Source: Parvibaculaceae bacterium Mf 1.05b.01
GTDB taxonomy: Bacteria; Pseudomonadota; Alphaproteobacteria; Parvibaculales; Parvibaculaceae
Reading direction: 5' to 3'
Length of the DNA stretch: 64,000 bases
Assembly: GCA_000509225.1 (NCBI GenBank)
Contig: BAOK01000002.1
Location: 914,501-978,500 of the forward strand
Shown here: positions 18,376 through 27,361 of the stretch, piece by piece
How positions within the stretch are numbered: the stretch's first letter is position 1
Layout of the letters: every line of letters begins with the position of its first letter
The notes under the pieces: model-generated
Database searches by the model: none
The model's input: the letters and a program-made list of their open reading frames with translations, nothing else
Told to the model about the DNA's origin: nothing
Made by a program: the position numbers and the translations under genes

Positions 18376-18495
18376 CCAGATATCCCCTCTTTCTGGTTAG
18401 CGTTGTTTGTAGGGAGGAAGTGCTAATAAAATGTTCGTTCGAGCGAAGAATCAACGCTTTAGATTGAAGGGATTGCCCACCTCAATCCCTAAGGA

Positions 18496-19263
18496 CTATG
18501 AGTTGAAATCCTTGGAGGCGGCTTGAGCGGTTTTGAAATTGCTGGAGAGTTGACTTTGGTCGGCATCTGCATAGCTGACGGCTCTGTGAAGTGCATTTGC
18601 TGTTGCGTTGACTGCCTCCTTGACCATGCGGACCGCCGGAGCTGGCATGTTCGCGGCAGTGTTGGCCAATTCTAGAGCGGCCTCTACGACCTTCCCATCA
18701 TCTGCAATCTCTTCGATGAGGCCCCAGTCAAGTGCATGTTGCGCGCTCATGCGTTCGCAAAGGATGCAGATGCGTTTTGCTCGGGCGGGTCCCACCAGAG
18801 TGATAAGACGCGGCAGAGCACCCCATTGCAAATTGATGCCGATCTTCACTTCGGGGACATAGAGAAAGGCCTCTCGTCCCATTACACGCCAGTCGAGGGA
18901 AATCGGTAGTGCGACGCCTGCGCCGACGGCCATGCGTTCAATGGCAGCAATGGTGATCTGAGGCATATCCTCCCAGGCCTGACAAAGACGCACGCCTGCG
19001 TAGTAAGTGCGACGCAGCTCAAGATCGGACTGGGTGCCACTGAAACGCTGCTGACGTTCCTTCAGGTCGATCCCTGCAGAGAAGGCCTTGTCGGTCCCTG
19101 TAAGGACGACGGCTTGCGTTTCCAGATCGTCCTGAAACATGCGGGCAATATCTGTCAGGTCAGAAATAGCTTGGTCGTTGAAGGCGTTCAGATTGCCCCC
19201 TCGGTCAAAACGGACCAAAGCAACGGGGCCTTGCTTCTCAACAGTGGCGGTTTTCCAGCTCAT
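18496..19263 (-). CDS. Enoyl-CoA hydratase/isomerase (crotonase) family protein
   Basis: Crotonase-fold protein of 255 residues, usual length. The oxyanion-hole segments are visible (FSAGIDLKER; MAVGAGVALPISLDWRVM). Of the two catalytic glutamates of true hydratases, the second is kept (YVPEVKIGINL) but the first, in GGGCELA of rat hydratase, is replaced: here GAGVALP has no acidic residue. The protein may therefore be an isomerase, a hydrolase or another crotonase activity rather than a standard hydratase. AGGGAGAACGAA precedes the ATG. It stands alone between the receptor operon and cardiolipin synthase, all on the minus strand, with 77 bases to the latter. Confidence 0.9.
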   Translation of the reverse strand: MSWKTATVEKQGPVALVRFDRGGNLNAFNDQAISDLTDIARMFQDDLETQAVVLTGTDKAFSAGIDLKERQQRFSGTQSDLELRRTYYAGVRLCQAWEDMPQITIAAIERMAVGAGVALPISLDWRVMGREAFLYVPEVKIGINLQWGALPRLITLVGPARAKRICILCERMSAQHALDWGLIEEIADDGKVVEAALELANTAANMPAPAVRMVKEAVNATANALHRAVSYADADQSQLSSNFKTAQAASKDFNS

Positions 19264-19340
19264 TTCGTTCTCCCTGTTTATTTGTTCAGCTTAGCCAGGC
19301 ATAGGCGACGACATCAATCCGGTTGTAGGGGCATGTCCGC

Positions 19341-20792
19341 TCACAGATAGGGTGAGAGGAGCCGCGCCGCATTGTCCCGTAGCCTCACGGAGAGCGGGCG
19401 CTCCCTTAGCGTCGCGACGGTCTCCTGTCTGGCAGTTGCAATTTTCTCATCGATTGTTGCTTCAAGTGTGCCCACAAGTTCAGGGCTGAAACACTCGAGA
19501 TTGAATTCAAAATTAAGACGCAGACTTCGAGGGTCCCAATTCGCCGATCCGATAGAACACCAGATGCCGTCAACCGTCATCATTTTGGCATGGTCGAAAG
19601 GCCCATCGGTCATCCAGATTTGACAGCCGCTTGATGCCAGTTCGTCCAGCAGGGCCCTGCTTGCCCAGGCCATGTAGAAGAGATTGTTTTTCTGAGGGAG
19701 CACGATGTCGACCCTAACCCCTCGCATGGCTGCAAGGGAAAGAGCAGTGATAAGATCGCTGTCGGGGAGAAAATAGGGGGTCACAATCCGGATATGCTCG
19801 CGGGCCTCAGACAGACCACCAAGAAAGGTCCACCTGATGGTGTTGCGGCTCATATCTGGGCCCGCCGGTAGACCTCGTGCGATGACATTGCCTTTGCTGT
19901 GGAGTTCTGGTCGCCAAAACTCGCCCACCAAAAGCTCGCCGGTGCTGAAGCGCCATTCATGCGCAAAGGCGGCCATGAGGTGAGCAACGACCGGGCCTTC
20001 AACGGCGTAGTGGATGTCGCGAATGGGGTGTTTTGCGCCGGGACGTAACAAATTGCCTGCCGCGATATTCATGGATCCGGTAAACCCAACCTTGCCGTCG
20101 ACCACCAGGATTTTTTGGTGATTGCGGAGGTTGAGGTAAGGCATCTGCCAGGGCAGGAAGGAATGCAGAAAACGGGCATGAGGAATGTCCGCGTCGCGCA
20201 GCTTCTTAATCATTGACGGGAAGGAATACCAAGAGCCAACCCCGTCGATCAAGACACGGATCTTAACGCCCCGAGCGGCGGCCTTTTTCAGTGCTTCGAG
20301 AAACTGACGGCCAGCCTCGTCATTGTTGAAGATGTAGGTTGAGAGCGCCACGCTGCTCTCTGCCCGCTCAATCGCTGCGACCATGGCCGGATAGGCGTTT
20401 TCGCCATTTCGTAGCACCTCGATGCGGTTGCCATCGGTATAGGGGACTTTGGCGATGCGGCGTCCAAGTCGTGCCATCTCCACGACCCGTTCCGTGACTT
20501 TTCCGTCCCCCTCATGGCCGACCAATCCGCGATGGTCAGCGATTTCGACATCGCCGGTCATGTGGCCGCTACCGCGAAGTTCTTCCGCACGACGGGCAAT
20601 GCGGTTGATGCCGAAAATGAGGTAAATGGCCCAGCCAAAGACGGGAAGAAGAATTATAACGCCAATCCATGCAACCGCTGCCCGAACATCCTGTTTTGTA
20701 ACAAGGGCGTGGCCCGCGGCAGCTATTGCCGCGGCCAGGTTGATGAGCCCGAGAAAGACGGGCCATAGTTCAAAGCTTGCTTGTGGCTCCAT
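19341..20792 (-). CDS. cls: Cardiolipin synthase (phospholipase D family)
   Basis: Makes cardiolipin from two phosphatidylglycerol molecules (or a related pair) at the inner membrane. The protein (483 residues) starts with two transmembrane helices (FLGLINLAAAIAAAGHALV and VAWIGVIILLPVFGWAIYLI), as in ClsA. Two HKD motifs are intact: NHQKILVVDGKVGFTGSMN near residue 230 and DHAKMMTVDGIWCSIGSANW near residue 410. Length and layout match bacterial Cls. TTAGGGGC precedes the ATG. The gene is followed downstream on the same strand by the crotonase and preceded by the TonB receptor, with no functional link evident. Assignment is confident; ClsA rather than ClsB/C type is favoured by the two N-terminal helices. 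Confidence 0.94.
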   Translation of the reverse strand: MEPQASFELWPVFLGLINLAAAIAAAGHALVTKQDVRAAVAWIGVIILLPVFGWAIYLIFGINRIARRAEELRGSGHMTGDVEIADHRGLVGHEGDGKVTERVVEMARLGRRIAKVPYTDGNRIEVLRNGENAYPAMVAAIERAESSVALSTYIFNNDEAGRQFLEALKKAAARGVKIRVLIDGVGSWYSFPSMIKKLRDADIPHARFLHSFLPWQMPYLNLRNHQKILVVDGKVGFTGSMNIAAGNLLRPGAKHPIRDIHYAVEGPVVAHLMAAFAHEWRFSTGELLVGEFWRPELHSKGNVIARGLPAGPDMSRNTIRWTFLGGLSEAREHIRIVTPYFLPDSDLITALSLAAMRGVRVDIVLPQKNNLFYMAWASRALLDELASSGCQIWMTDGPFDHAKMMTVDGIWCSIGSANWDPRSLRLNFEFNLECFSPELVGTLEATIDEKIATARQETVATLRERPLSVRLRDNAARLLSPYL

Positions 20793-20836
20793 GCCCCTAA
20801 CTTAAGCGGCGGACGCGGGCGATGTCATGCTTTGAG

Positions 20837-22906
20837 TCAAAAACGCACCGATGCGCCGATTTGTACTGCCCGGTCTTCGCCCGGAAAGAAGCGCTCAACG
20901 GCATTTCCACCGCGCACGATGATATCGGCGCGATCGGCGAACCGGGTGTCACCAAGATTGGTGACAGCTCCGAAGAGACCAAAGGCGTCGGTCACGTCAT
21001 ATTGGCCGCGCAGGTTCAGAAGGTCGTGCCCCTCATAGGTTGAGGTATGGCCTGAATCCATGGCGTAGTCGCCGACATGAACCCATTCGAGCTCCGCGCG
21101 GGCTCTGCCATCCAAGAATGTGTAACCAAGGCGCACATTAGCCAGTGTTCGAGGTGCTGTATCAATGTCGTTGCCGGAAGCGATGGCATTGGACGGGTTG
21201 GCGGCTGCCCGGTCAAAAGCATATTTGTGGACGGCATAGGTGGCGGAGCCTGAAATATCAAAGCCCGCGCCCAAGGGTGCGAAGGCTTCAAGTTCGATCC
21301 CGTAATGTTTCGTTTCGCCGTTCGGCACGTTTAGACGGGCTGAGTCTCTAAAGAAGAAGTTGCTCTTCTCCATATAGTAACTGGCAAGTTCGTAGCTGAT
21401 CCCATGAAGATTGCCGCGCGCGCCCAGTTCGATGCTGTCGGTGCGTTCGCTTTCCACCTGGCCTGGGATCTGATTGTCCTGAAGGCGGTAGAGGTCAGTT
21501 GTCTGAGGCGCCCGCGCACCGCGCGCAAGGTTTGCGAACCCTGTAACGCTTTCGTTGAACGCGTGTGTAATCCCGAGTTTGGGCGTCACATCAAAAAACT
21601 CGTCTATCCGATCAGGGGTGCGCTGAAAGCGCCCAACCGTGTTGTCAGGCGCGTTGTTGGTATAGTCGTACCGCGTGTATTCAATACGCGCGCCCGCGGT
21701 CAGCTTTGTTGCCTCGGACAGAGACCATACAGAATGAATATAGGGTGCCGTGACGAGCGCTTCGACGTCATAGTCATAATGAAGCCCCTGAACGAAAGCG
21801 CCAAAGACCGTTGGGCCGGTTTGGAACTCCCTCAGTGATCCTTGCGTATATTCCAGATCGGTTCCGAAGATGACCTGATGTCCGCCGTCCAGGTTCATGA
21901 AATAGGCAGACTGGACCCCTGTACTCCAATGCTTGTTTTCTTCAAGCGCATCGCCTGGTAGGAAATGCAGGAGGAAGTCCATATCGTTGACGCGTGCATA
22001 GGGTGTGATGGCGAGCGAGTCACCATTGTCTAACCCCCGTTCCCAACGCACTGCCATACGGGTAGACCAGGTATCGCGGAACGCTTCTGGATTAGGATTG
22101 GTTTTGCGCAGGGCATCGACCTTGTAGGCGTCATTGCCTTCAACGAAACCGGCTGTCTCCTGATTGAGATTCTGCCCAGACAGTGTCGCGCGGATGTAAT
22201 CCTGTGTTCCACTATAGTCGTATCTCAACTGGAACTTCTGTTGTCCGTAGCTTGAATTGGCGCGAAACCCGTCACTGTCTTCGGCGAGCTCAAAGCTTGC
22301 TCGCGCGGCATGGTTGCCTTCACCACCGCTTGCTGTGCCAAAGACGTTCAGGATGCCATGTGGCCCGACGCGCGTGCGCAGGTCTCCCTCAGGTTCGATT
22401 GTCGGCGCTGCGGAGAGCACGTTGATCAATCCGTGTACCGCGTTTGATCCGAAGCGAGCGCTTGCGGGACCGCGGACAATCTCCACGCTGTCGGATGCAG
22501 CGATGAAACTGTCAAAGAGTCCATTGACGTTTGCAAAGCCAGGTGCGCGATAGGGAATGCCGTCTTCCAGATAGAGAAAAGACCCGGCCCCCGCGCCACC
22601 TGTCAGGACGGGAGATCGGATCGCCGTCAAATGTTCCTGCCCGGATCCATGTTGCACGAATACGCCCGGTGCCCTGTTGACGACTTCGCTCGGATGGTTT
22701 GGAGCAAGGAGCTCAATGTCGCCGCTATTGATTTTGCTGATATTGCTTGGGTGGGTCGCACGCCTTGTGCCTTCGCCGGTGGACGTGACGATCAGCTCAT
22801 CCATGAGAACCGGTTCTTCCGCGGCGCTGACCGCGAAGGGTGCAAGCGCTGAGATAAGAAAACTCACTACGGTGGCGGACCCACCGAAACGCAACTTTGA
22901 TGACAT
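20837..22906 (-). CDS. TonB-dependent outer-membrane receptor
   Basis: Outer-membrane gated channel of 689 residues. A signal peptide (VVSFLISALAPFAVSAAEE) is followed by a TonB-box-like stretch (DELIVTSTGE), the plug domain (PSEVVNRAPGVFVQHGSG; FLYLEDGIPYRAPGF; VEIVRGPASARFGSNAVHGLINVL) and a 22-strand-type barrel ending in GASVRF with the expected terminal Phe. The GGGGGAGAGTAA ahead of the ATG supports the start. Ligand not determinable; catecholate, vitamin or metal complexes are all possible. It is divergent from the rhomboid gene, and bacterioferritin genes lie about 1 kb away, a loose hint of iron. The short gap to cls (44 bases) suggests read-through. Confidence 0.93.
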   Translation of the reverse strand: MSSKLRFGGSATVVSFLISALAPFAVSAAEEPVLMDELIVTSTGEGTRRATHPSNISKINSGDIELLAPNHPSEVVNRAPGVFVQHGSGQEHLTAIRSPVLTGGAGAGSFLYLEDGIPYRAPGFANVNGLFDSFIAASDSVEIVRGPASARFGSNAVHGLINVLSAAPTIEPEGDLRTRVGPHGILNVFGTASGGEGNHAARASFELAEDSDGFRANSSYGQQKFQLRYDYSGTQDYIRATLSGQNLNQETAGFVEGNDAYKVDALRKTNPNPEAFRDTWSTRMAVRWERGLDNGDSLAITPYARVNDMDFLLHFLPGDALEENKHWSTGVQSAYFMNLDGGHQVIFGTDLEYTQGSLREFQTGPTVFGAFVQGLHYDYDVEALVTAPYIHSVWSLSEATKLTAGARIEYTRYDYTNNAPDNTVGRFQRTPDRIDEFFDVTPKLGITHAFNESVTGFANLARGARAPQTTDLYRLQDNQIPGQVESERTDSIELGARGNLHGISYELASYYMEKSNFFFRDSARLNVPNGETKHYGIELEAFAPLGAGFDISGSATYAVHKYAFDRAAANPSNAIASGNDIDTAPRTLANVRLGYTFLDGRARAELEWVHVGDYAMDSGHTSTYEGHDLLNLRGQYDVTDAFGLFGAVTNLGDTRFADRADIIVRGGNAVERFFPGEDRAVQIGASVRF

Positions 22907-23024
22907 TTACTCTCCCCCAAGCGGCCAAAAAGCACGGTTTTTCCGGCTGAGGCAGCTTTATTCTTGCCTTTTGTTAGAGGATCAGCGGACTCTTTTCAAA
23001 TAGGACACTTAATGGACCTTCCGC

Positions 23025-23852
23025 ATGTTTCCCATTGCTGACGATAACCCCACCCACTCCTCGCCGATTGTGACGTGGTTTCTTATCGCTGCGTGCGTCG
23101 CCATTTATGCTTGGCAATCGTCTTTACCAAATAGCGCAGTTGAGGCTGTTTTCATCACGTATGGGGCCATCCCCGCGAACATTTTTGGACCCCCGACGGG
23201 GGTCGTTCCCCCGTTTCCACCAGAAATGACCCTTGTCAGCAGTCAGTTCCTGCATGGCGGGCTGATGCATCTGGGCGGCAACATGCTCTATCTCTATATT
23301 TTCGGGGATAATGTGGAAGCTGCCATGGGGCATTTGCGGTTTTTGGCTTTTTACATTGTCGCGGGGATTGCGGCAGCCCTTACGCATGGGGCGCTGGCGC
23401 AGGCATCCGGGATTCCGATGATTGGAGCCAGCGGGGCAATTTCAGGGGTTTTGGGGGCTTATCTGCTGCTCTATCCGCACGCGCGGGTCAGGATCCTGTT
23501 TTTGCCGCTGCCCATCCCGTTTTTCAAGATTTTCGCTGTTCCGGCAATTGTTGTGCTGGGAATCTGGTTTGCCATTCAATTTGTCAGTGCTGCCTACAGT
23601 TCACCTGAGGGCGGTGGCGTGGCTTTTTGGGCGCATGTGGGCGGTTTTGTTGCCGGCATGGTTCTGCTGCCTTTGTTTAAGCAACGAGGTGTGCCGTATT
23701 GGCAATCGCCTTCAGCTCAGGTGATCGACACACGAAGGTCGCCAGGCCCCTGGACACGGATAGGGGCGGGTGAAGACCGCTCGGGTGACGCGTCTCGCGA
23801 CGCACCCGTCCGTCGGAAGCGGGGTCCGTGGGGCAGAGCAGGCGATGACTAA
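23025..23852 (+). CDS. Rhomboid family intramembrane serine protease
   Basis: Integral membrane protease of 275 residues that cuts transmembrane segments. Six hydrophobic segments are visible. The catalytic Ser lies in IGASGAISGVLGAYLLLYPHARV (GxSG motif, residue about 143) and the catalytic His in AFWAHVGGFVAGMVLLPLF. The conserved loop-1 and TM2 region reads FLHGGLMHLGGNMLYLYIFGDNVE, with the family's HGG...HxxxNM pattern. A basic, low-complexity tail of about 40 residues follows the last helix. The gene is convergent with bacterioferritin across a pair of strong hairpins. Confidence 0.94.
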   Translation: MFPIADDNPTHSSPIVTWFLIAACVAIYAWQSSLPNSAVEAVFITYGAIPANIFGPPTGVVPPFPPEMTLVSSQFLHGGLMHLGGNMLYLYIFGDNVEAAMGHLRFLAFYIVAGIAAALTHGALAQASGIPMIGASGAISGVLGAYLLLYPHARVRILFLPLPIPFFKIFAVPAIVVLGIWFAIQFVSAAYSSPEGGGVAFWAHVGGFVAGMVLLPLFKQRGVPYWQSPSAQVIDTRRSPGPWTRIGAGEDRSGDASRDAPVRRKRGPWGRAGDD

Positions 23853-23877
23853 CTGGTGCTAGGTCCTTTGGTTAGCC

Positions 23878-23920
23878 GCATTTCCAAACCACAAAAGTCT
23901 ACAACTTTTGTTGGAAATGC
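23878..23920. repeat. Long hairpin, copy 1 of a repeated extragenic palindrome
   Basis: Arms GCATTTCCA and ACAAAAGT pair with ACTTTTGT and TGGAAATGC across the loop CTACA, with a small bulge of about four bases in the left arm. A 34-base core (23887-23920) is repeated identically at 23948-23981. It lies between the convergent rhomboid and bacterioferritin genes and may serve as a terminator for both. Confidence 0.85.
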
Positions 23921-23938
23921 CATCCATTTTATGCAGTC

Positions 23939-23981
23939 GCATTGCCGAACCACAAAAGTCTACAACTTTTGTTGGAAATGC
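23939..23981. repeat. Long hairpin, copy 2 of the same palindrome
   Basis: Second copy, 61 bases downstream of the first. The inner 8-bp stem ACAAAAGT/ACTTTTGT is perfect; the outer arm GCATTGCC versus GGAAATGC has mismatches that copy 1 does not have. It ends immediately before the bacterioferritin stop codon. Confidence 0.82.
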
Positions 23982-23982
23982 T

Positions 23983-24459
23983 CTATTCGCCAGCTTCCAT
24001 CTGTGATTGCTGGTAGTTCTCAATCCCGACGCGATTGATCAAATCGAGCTGCGTTTCCAGGAAATCGATATGTTCTTCTTCGTCTTCCAGGATGCGCTCA
24101 AATATCTCGCGGGACACATAGTCGGAAACGCTCTCGCAATAGGCGATCGCTTCTTTGTAGAACTTGTGCCCGTCATGTTCGGCAGCCAGGTCTGACTCCA
24201 AACATTCCTTCACGTCTTCGCCAATGCGCAGACGGTGCAGATCCTGCAGATTTGGAAGGCCTTCTAGAAAGAGGATCCGCTCAATCAGTGTGTCTGCATG
24301 TTTCATCTCATCGATGGATTCTTCATACTCGACTTTGCCCAGCCGTTTCAGGCCCCAATTGTCGAACATGCGTGCATGAAGGAAATACTGGTTGATCGCC
24401 GTCAGTTCCAGCTTGAGGGCGCCGTTCAGAAACTCGAGAACTTTTTTATCGCCTTGCAT
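23983..24459 (-). CDS. bfr: Bacterioferritin
   Basis: Heme-containing 24-subunit iron-storage protein (158 residues, exactly the usual length). Ferroxidase and heme residues fall at the standard E. coli numbering: Glu18 in KLELTAINQ, and Glu51, Met52 (heme ligand) and His54 in [12 protein letters not shown]. The region [13 protein letters not shown] supplies the later Glu and His. AAGGAGATCATC precedes the ATG. The gene for its partner ferredoxin starts about 320 bases upstream on the same strand, 107 bases separating the two coding regions. Iron is oxidised and stored here, and released through electrons from the ferredoxin. Confidence 0.97.
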   Translation of the reverse strand: MQGDKKVLEFLNGALKLELTAINQYFLHARMFDNWGLKRLGKVEYEESIDEMKHADTLIERILFLEGLPNLQDLHRLRIGEDVKECLESDLAAEHDGHKFYKEAIAYCESVSDYVSREIFERILEDEEEHIDFLETQLDLINRVGIENYQQSQMEAGE

Positions 24460-24566
24460 GATGATCTCCTTCGGGACGTAAACGCGCAGTGGCCAGCGTC
24501 TAGAACAACGGGCCTTTCGGGCACAATCTCGAAATTTCTTCAGGAAAACAAGGCTTTAGTGACTTG

Positions 24567-24779
24567 CTAGTCAGCCGCGATTGCAAGATCCGGCGATGTC
24601 GTCGCAATGGCCTGCAATTGCGATGCGGTGCGAACTTTCGCCCGCAGGTGATTGACGCAGGAACCGCACCGCGGAGAGCATCCATGATGCTTGAAGACGT
24701 CAGAAACAGTTGTGGCGCCCTGGCTTAGAGCGTCATCCACTTTCTCATCATTCAAAGCGTTACAAATACATGCGTACAT
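24567..24779 (-). CDS. bfd: Bacterioferritin-associated ferredoxin
   Basis: Small [2Fe-2S] protein (70 residues) that docks on bacterioferritin and reduces its core so iron can leave. The start MYACICNALNDEKV is preferred over one five codons earlier because the family begins this way. Cluster Cys residues are visible as Cys-x-Cys at positions 4 and 6 and in CSPRCGSC further on (Bfd pattern: C-x-C, about 31 residues, C-x-x-C). It lies upstream of bfr on the same strand. Low-iron induction is typical for bfd; I did not find a convincing Fur or Irr site. Confidence 0.93.
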   Translation of the reverse strand: MYACICNALNDEKVDDALSQGATTVSDVFKHHGCSPRCGSCVNHLRAKVRTASQLQAIATTSPDLAIAAD

Positions 24780-24941
24780 GCGAATGCCTGTCATTTTCGT
24801 CTGACAGGAGTTTTACGGACTTTAAGAATGATTGTCAATTACATTGGGCGTCTTATGTCAGGATGGGCGTCTATGTCGCACATTCCTTCGAATCACGCAT
24901 TTCCCTATTGAATACAGGGGTTTAGTCAGGGTTTGGTGGGC

Positions 24942-25913
24942 TCAGATGACGCCGGCGCGAAGGAAGTCATGGATGTGAACCAGGCCAACAGGCTTTCCTT
25001 CATCGACAATGAAGATGCTGGTGATCTGGCTTTCGTTCAAGAAGCTCAATGCCTCTGATGCCAAGGTGGAGGGCGCGAGCACCTTAGGATCAGGGGTCAT
25101 AATCTCAGAGACCTGTTTTGAGAGAAGATCTGCGCCCATATGACGGCGCAGGTCGCCATCTGTGATAAGGCCGATCAGGTCACCTCCGGCAGCGACGACC
25201 CCAATGCATCCCAGTCCCTGTCGGGTCATGATAACCAGCGCGTCGCTCATCGGCGTGTCAGGCGAGGTTACTGGAAGTTCGTCGCCGCTATGCATGATGT
25301 CACTGACATGAGCCAGCATTGCGCCCAGCTTTCCGCCGGGATGGAAGTCTTTGTAGTTGTTGGTGTCGAACCCATTCCGCTCCAACAAGGCGGTGGCAAG
25401 CGCGTCACCCAGAGCCAGCTGCATCGTTGTGGATGTGGTTGGTGCTTGGAGGCCATTGGGACAGGCTTCCGCGACTTTTGGCAGGAGCAGAGCAATGTCT
25501 GCGGCTTCTGCCAGGGCGCTCTCGTTGCCAGAGGTCATGGAGATCAACGGGATCGCAAAGCGTTTCGTATAGCTGATGAGATCGCGGAGCTCGGCTGTTT
25601 CGCCCGACCAGGATAGCGCAAGAACGACGTCATCTTTGGTGATCATGCCGAGATCGCCGTGGCTTGCTTCACTTGCGTGCACAAAGTTCGCGGGTGTCCC
25701 TGTCGAGGCGAGGGTGGCTGCGATCTTCTTGCCAATGTGGCCACTTTTGCCAATGCCCGACACGATGACGCGACCAGTGGCCGTACCCATGGTCTCAACC
25801 GCGTTAATAAATGGGTCGCCCAAAGAGGCGATTAGCGCCTCAATTCCCTCAACTTCCAGCTCGAGTGTCCGCCGCGCCGTCTTGAGATAGGGGTGTGGGT
25901 CATTGCTCGCCAT
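24942..25913 (-). CDS. kdsD: Arabinose-5-phosphate isomerase (KpsF/GutQ family)
   Basis: Converts ribulose-5-phosphate to arabinose-5-phosphate, the first step towards Kdo for lipopolysaccharide. The 323-residue protein has an N-terminal SIS sugar-phosphate domain (VSGIGKSGHIGKKIAATLAS; VHASEASHGDLGMI; ALSWSGETAEL) followed by two CBS domains (from about residue 200: VSDIMHSGDELPV and SEIMTPDPKVLAP). Length and domain order match KdsD. It is divergent from an outer-membrane barrel gene, and galU and manC follow within 3 kb, so this is a cell-envelope polysaccharide neighbourhood. Confidence 0.94.
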   Translation of the reverse strand: MASNDPHPYLKTARRTLELEVEGIEALIASLGDPFINAVETMGTATGRVIVSGIGKSGHIGKKIAATLASTGTPANFVHASEASHGDLGMITKDDVVLALSWSGETAELRDLISYTKRFAIPLISMTSGNESALAEAADIALLLPKVAEACPNGLQAPTTSTTMQLALGDALATALLERNGFDTNNYKDFHPGGKLGAMLAHVSDIMHSGDELPVTSPDTPMSDALVIMTRQGLGCIGVVAAGGDLIGLITDGDLRRHMGADLLSKQVSEIMTPDPKVLAPSTLASEALSFLNESQITSIFIVDEGKPVGLVHIHDFLRAGVI

Positions 25914-26071
25914 ATTCTGATGTCCGGTGCCGAAATCGGCTTGTTCTGCGGTTTCTGTTCGTCGGTGGGCGCTCGCGCGTCCGTGCCTCTGGCGCTTATA
26001 GCAGAGACGCAGGCAGCCTGCACAAGTGCATCATTTGCTTTCCGGTAACCATTTGGCGCCATGATTAACAA

Positions 26072-27361
26072 ATGCGCCACGCAGCAGAAAATTGCCGGTT
26101 TTCCGCGAAGTCGAGCAGGCCCTTATGGATGGCTGCTTTCGGCTTCTTTGCGGCTGCAATGATTTTGCAAAGTAGTGTGCATGCGGAAGACATTCGAGGC
26201 CAAGGCGTCGCTGAACGTCAATATGACGCCTATACAGCGCAGGGTGTGCGGGTCGGGAGTTTCGTGCTTCGCCCCTCCCTTACAGTTTCAGAAACCTATG
26301 ACAGCAATGTCTTTGCTTCCAACACCGGCGAGGTCAGTGATTTTGTCACAGAGGTTAATCCCAACGTGGTCTTTGAGTCAGATTGGGCCAACCACTCCCT
26401 GCGGTTAGAGGCTGATCTTGAACAGAGTCTGCACGCGTCTGAAGACAGCGAAGATTCCACCGATTGGAGCGTTGGTGCATCGGGGCGTATTGATGTTCTC
26501 AACAATACGCAGTTGAGGGCCGGGGTGCTTTACGGATCGCTCACGGAAGACCGCGGTGAACCGGAGGATATTGGCGCTGCTGCTGAGCCGACGGATTACA
26601 GTCTCTTTGAGGTGTCTGCGGGCGTGACGCAACGGTTTAACCGTCTATTGTTCGATGTTGGAGCTGAATATTCCGAACTGGATTTTGATGACACACCCCT
26701 CATTGGCGGCGGGTTTGACGAGAATGATGATCGAGACCGGAGCGTGCTCGAGATTGCTGTCGAGGTGGGATATGAACTGGTCGCCGATACGATTGTCTTT
26801 CTTCGTGGCACTTACAATGAACGGGACTATGATCTCGACACGCCTGCCGTAGCGGTCAACCGCGACAGCGACGGATATGAAATTGTTGCGGGCGCCTCAT
26901 TCGAACTCGGGAGCCTTGCAACCGGTACGGTGTTCGCCGGGTATCAAGAACAATCTTTCGATGATCCAAATTTTGCTCCAGTTTCCGGCGTGGCATACGG
27001 TGCGTCGGTTGATTGGTATGTCACGCCGCTTACGACCCTTCGCTTTAGTGCGGATACGGCCATTGAAGACACGACGTCCGGCGGCGCATCTGCCTTTGAA
27101 AGCCAAACGGTGGGTGTTGGGGTCGATCACGAATTCCTCCGCAACCTCGTTGCGAGTCTAGACGTTGAATACACGGAAGAGGACTTTGCGAGTTCAGCGC
27201 GCAAAGATGAAATCTATGACGTAGAGGTCGGCATTGATTACCTGATCGACCAGGTCTTCTCTGTAGGCGTGTTTGCCGGATATGAAGAGCGTGACTCCAG
27301 TATCGCGGGAGACAGTTTCTCGCGTGAGATTGTCGGTGTCCGCTTGAGGTCAGCTCTTTAA
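26072..27361 (+). CDS. Outer-membrane beta-barrel protein
   Basis: A protein of 429 residues with a signal peptide (AAFGFFAAAMILQSSVHAED, cleavage after HA) and a long region of alternating hydrophobic/charged beta strands (SLTVSETYDSNVFAS; FLRGTYNERDYD; GVFAGYEERD) ending in REIVGVRLRSAL. This matches the family of outer-membrane barrels (BBP2_2 type) found beside exopolysaccharide genes in Alphaproteobacteria. It could take part in polysaccharide export or be a structural porin-like protein. Start uncertain: an ATG at 26129 would place the signal peptide closer to the N-terminus. Its 3' end overlaps galU by 12 bases on the opposite strand. Confidence 0.82.
   Translation: MRHAAENCRFSAKSSRPLWMAAFGFFAAAMILQSSVHAEDIRGQGVAERQYDAYTAQGVRVGSFVLRPSLTVSETYDSNVFASNTGEVSDFVTEVNPNVVFESDWANHSLRLEADLEQSLHASEDSEDSTDWSVGASGRIDVLNNTQLRAGVLYGSLTEDRGEPEDIGAAAEPTDYSLFEVSAGVTQRFNRLLFDVGAEYSELDFDDTPLIGGGFDENDDRDRSVLEIAVEVGYELVADTIVFLRGTYNERDYDLDTPAVAVNRDSDGYEIVAGASFELGSLATGTVFAGYQEQSFDDPNFAPVSGVAYGASVDWYVTPLTTLRFSADTAIEDTTSGGASAFESQTVGVGVDHEFLRNLVASLDVEYTEEDFASSARKDEIYDVEVGIDYLIDQVFSVGVFAGYEERDSSIAGDSFSREIVGVRLRSAL

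Noticed and set aside
24827-24845. Possible iron-regulator box (AATGATTGTCAATTACATT) upstream of bfd
   Set aside because: Only the outer AATG/CATT match as an inverted repeat; the inner positions do not fit Fur, Irr or RirA consensus well enough.
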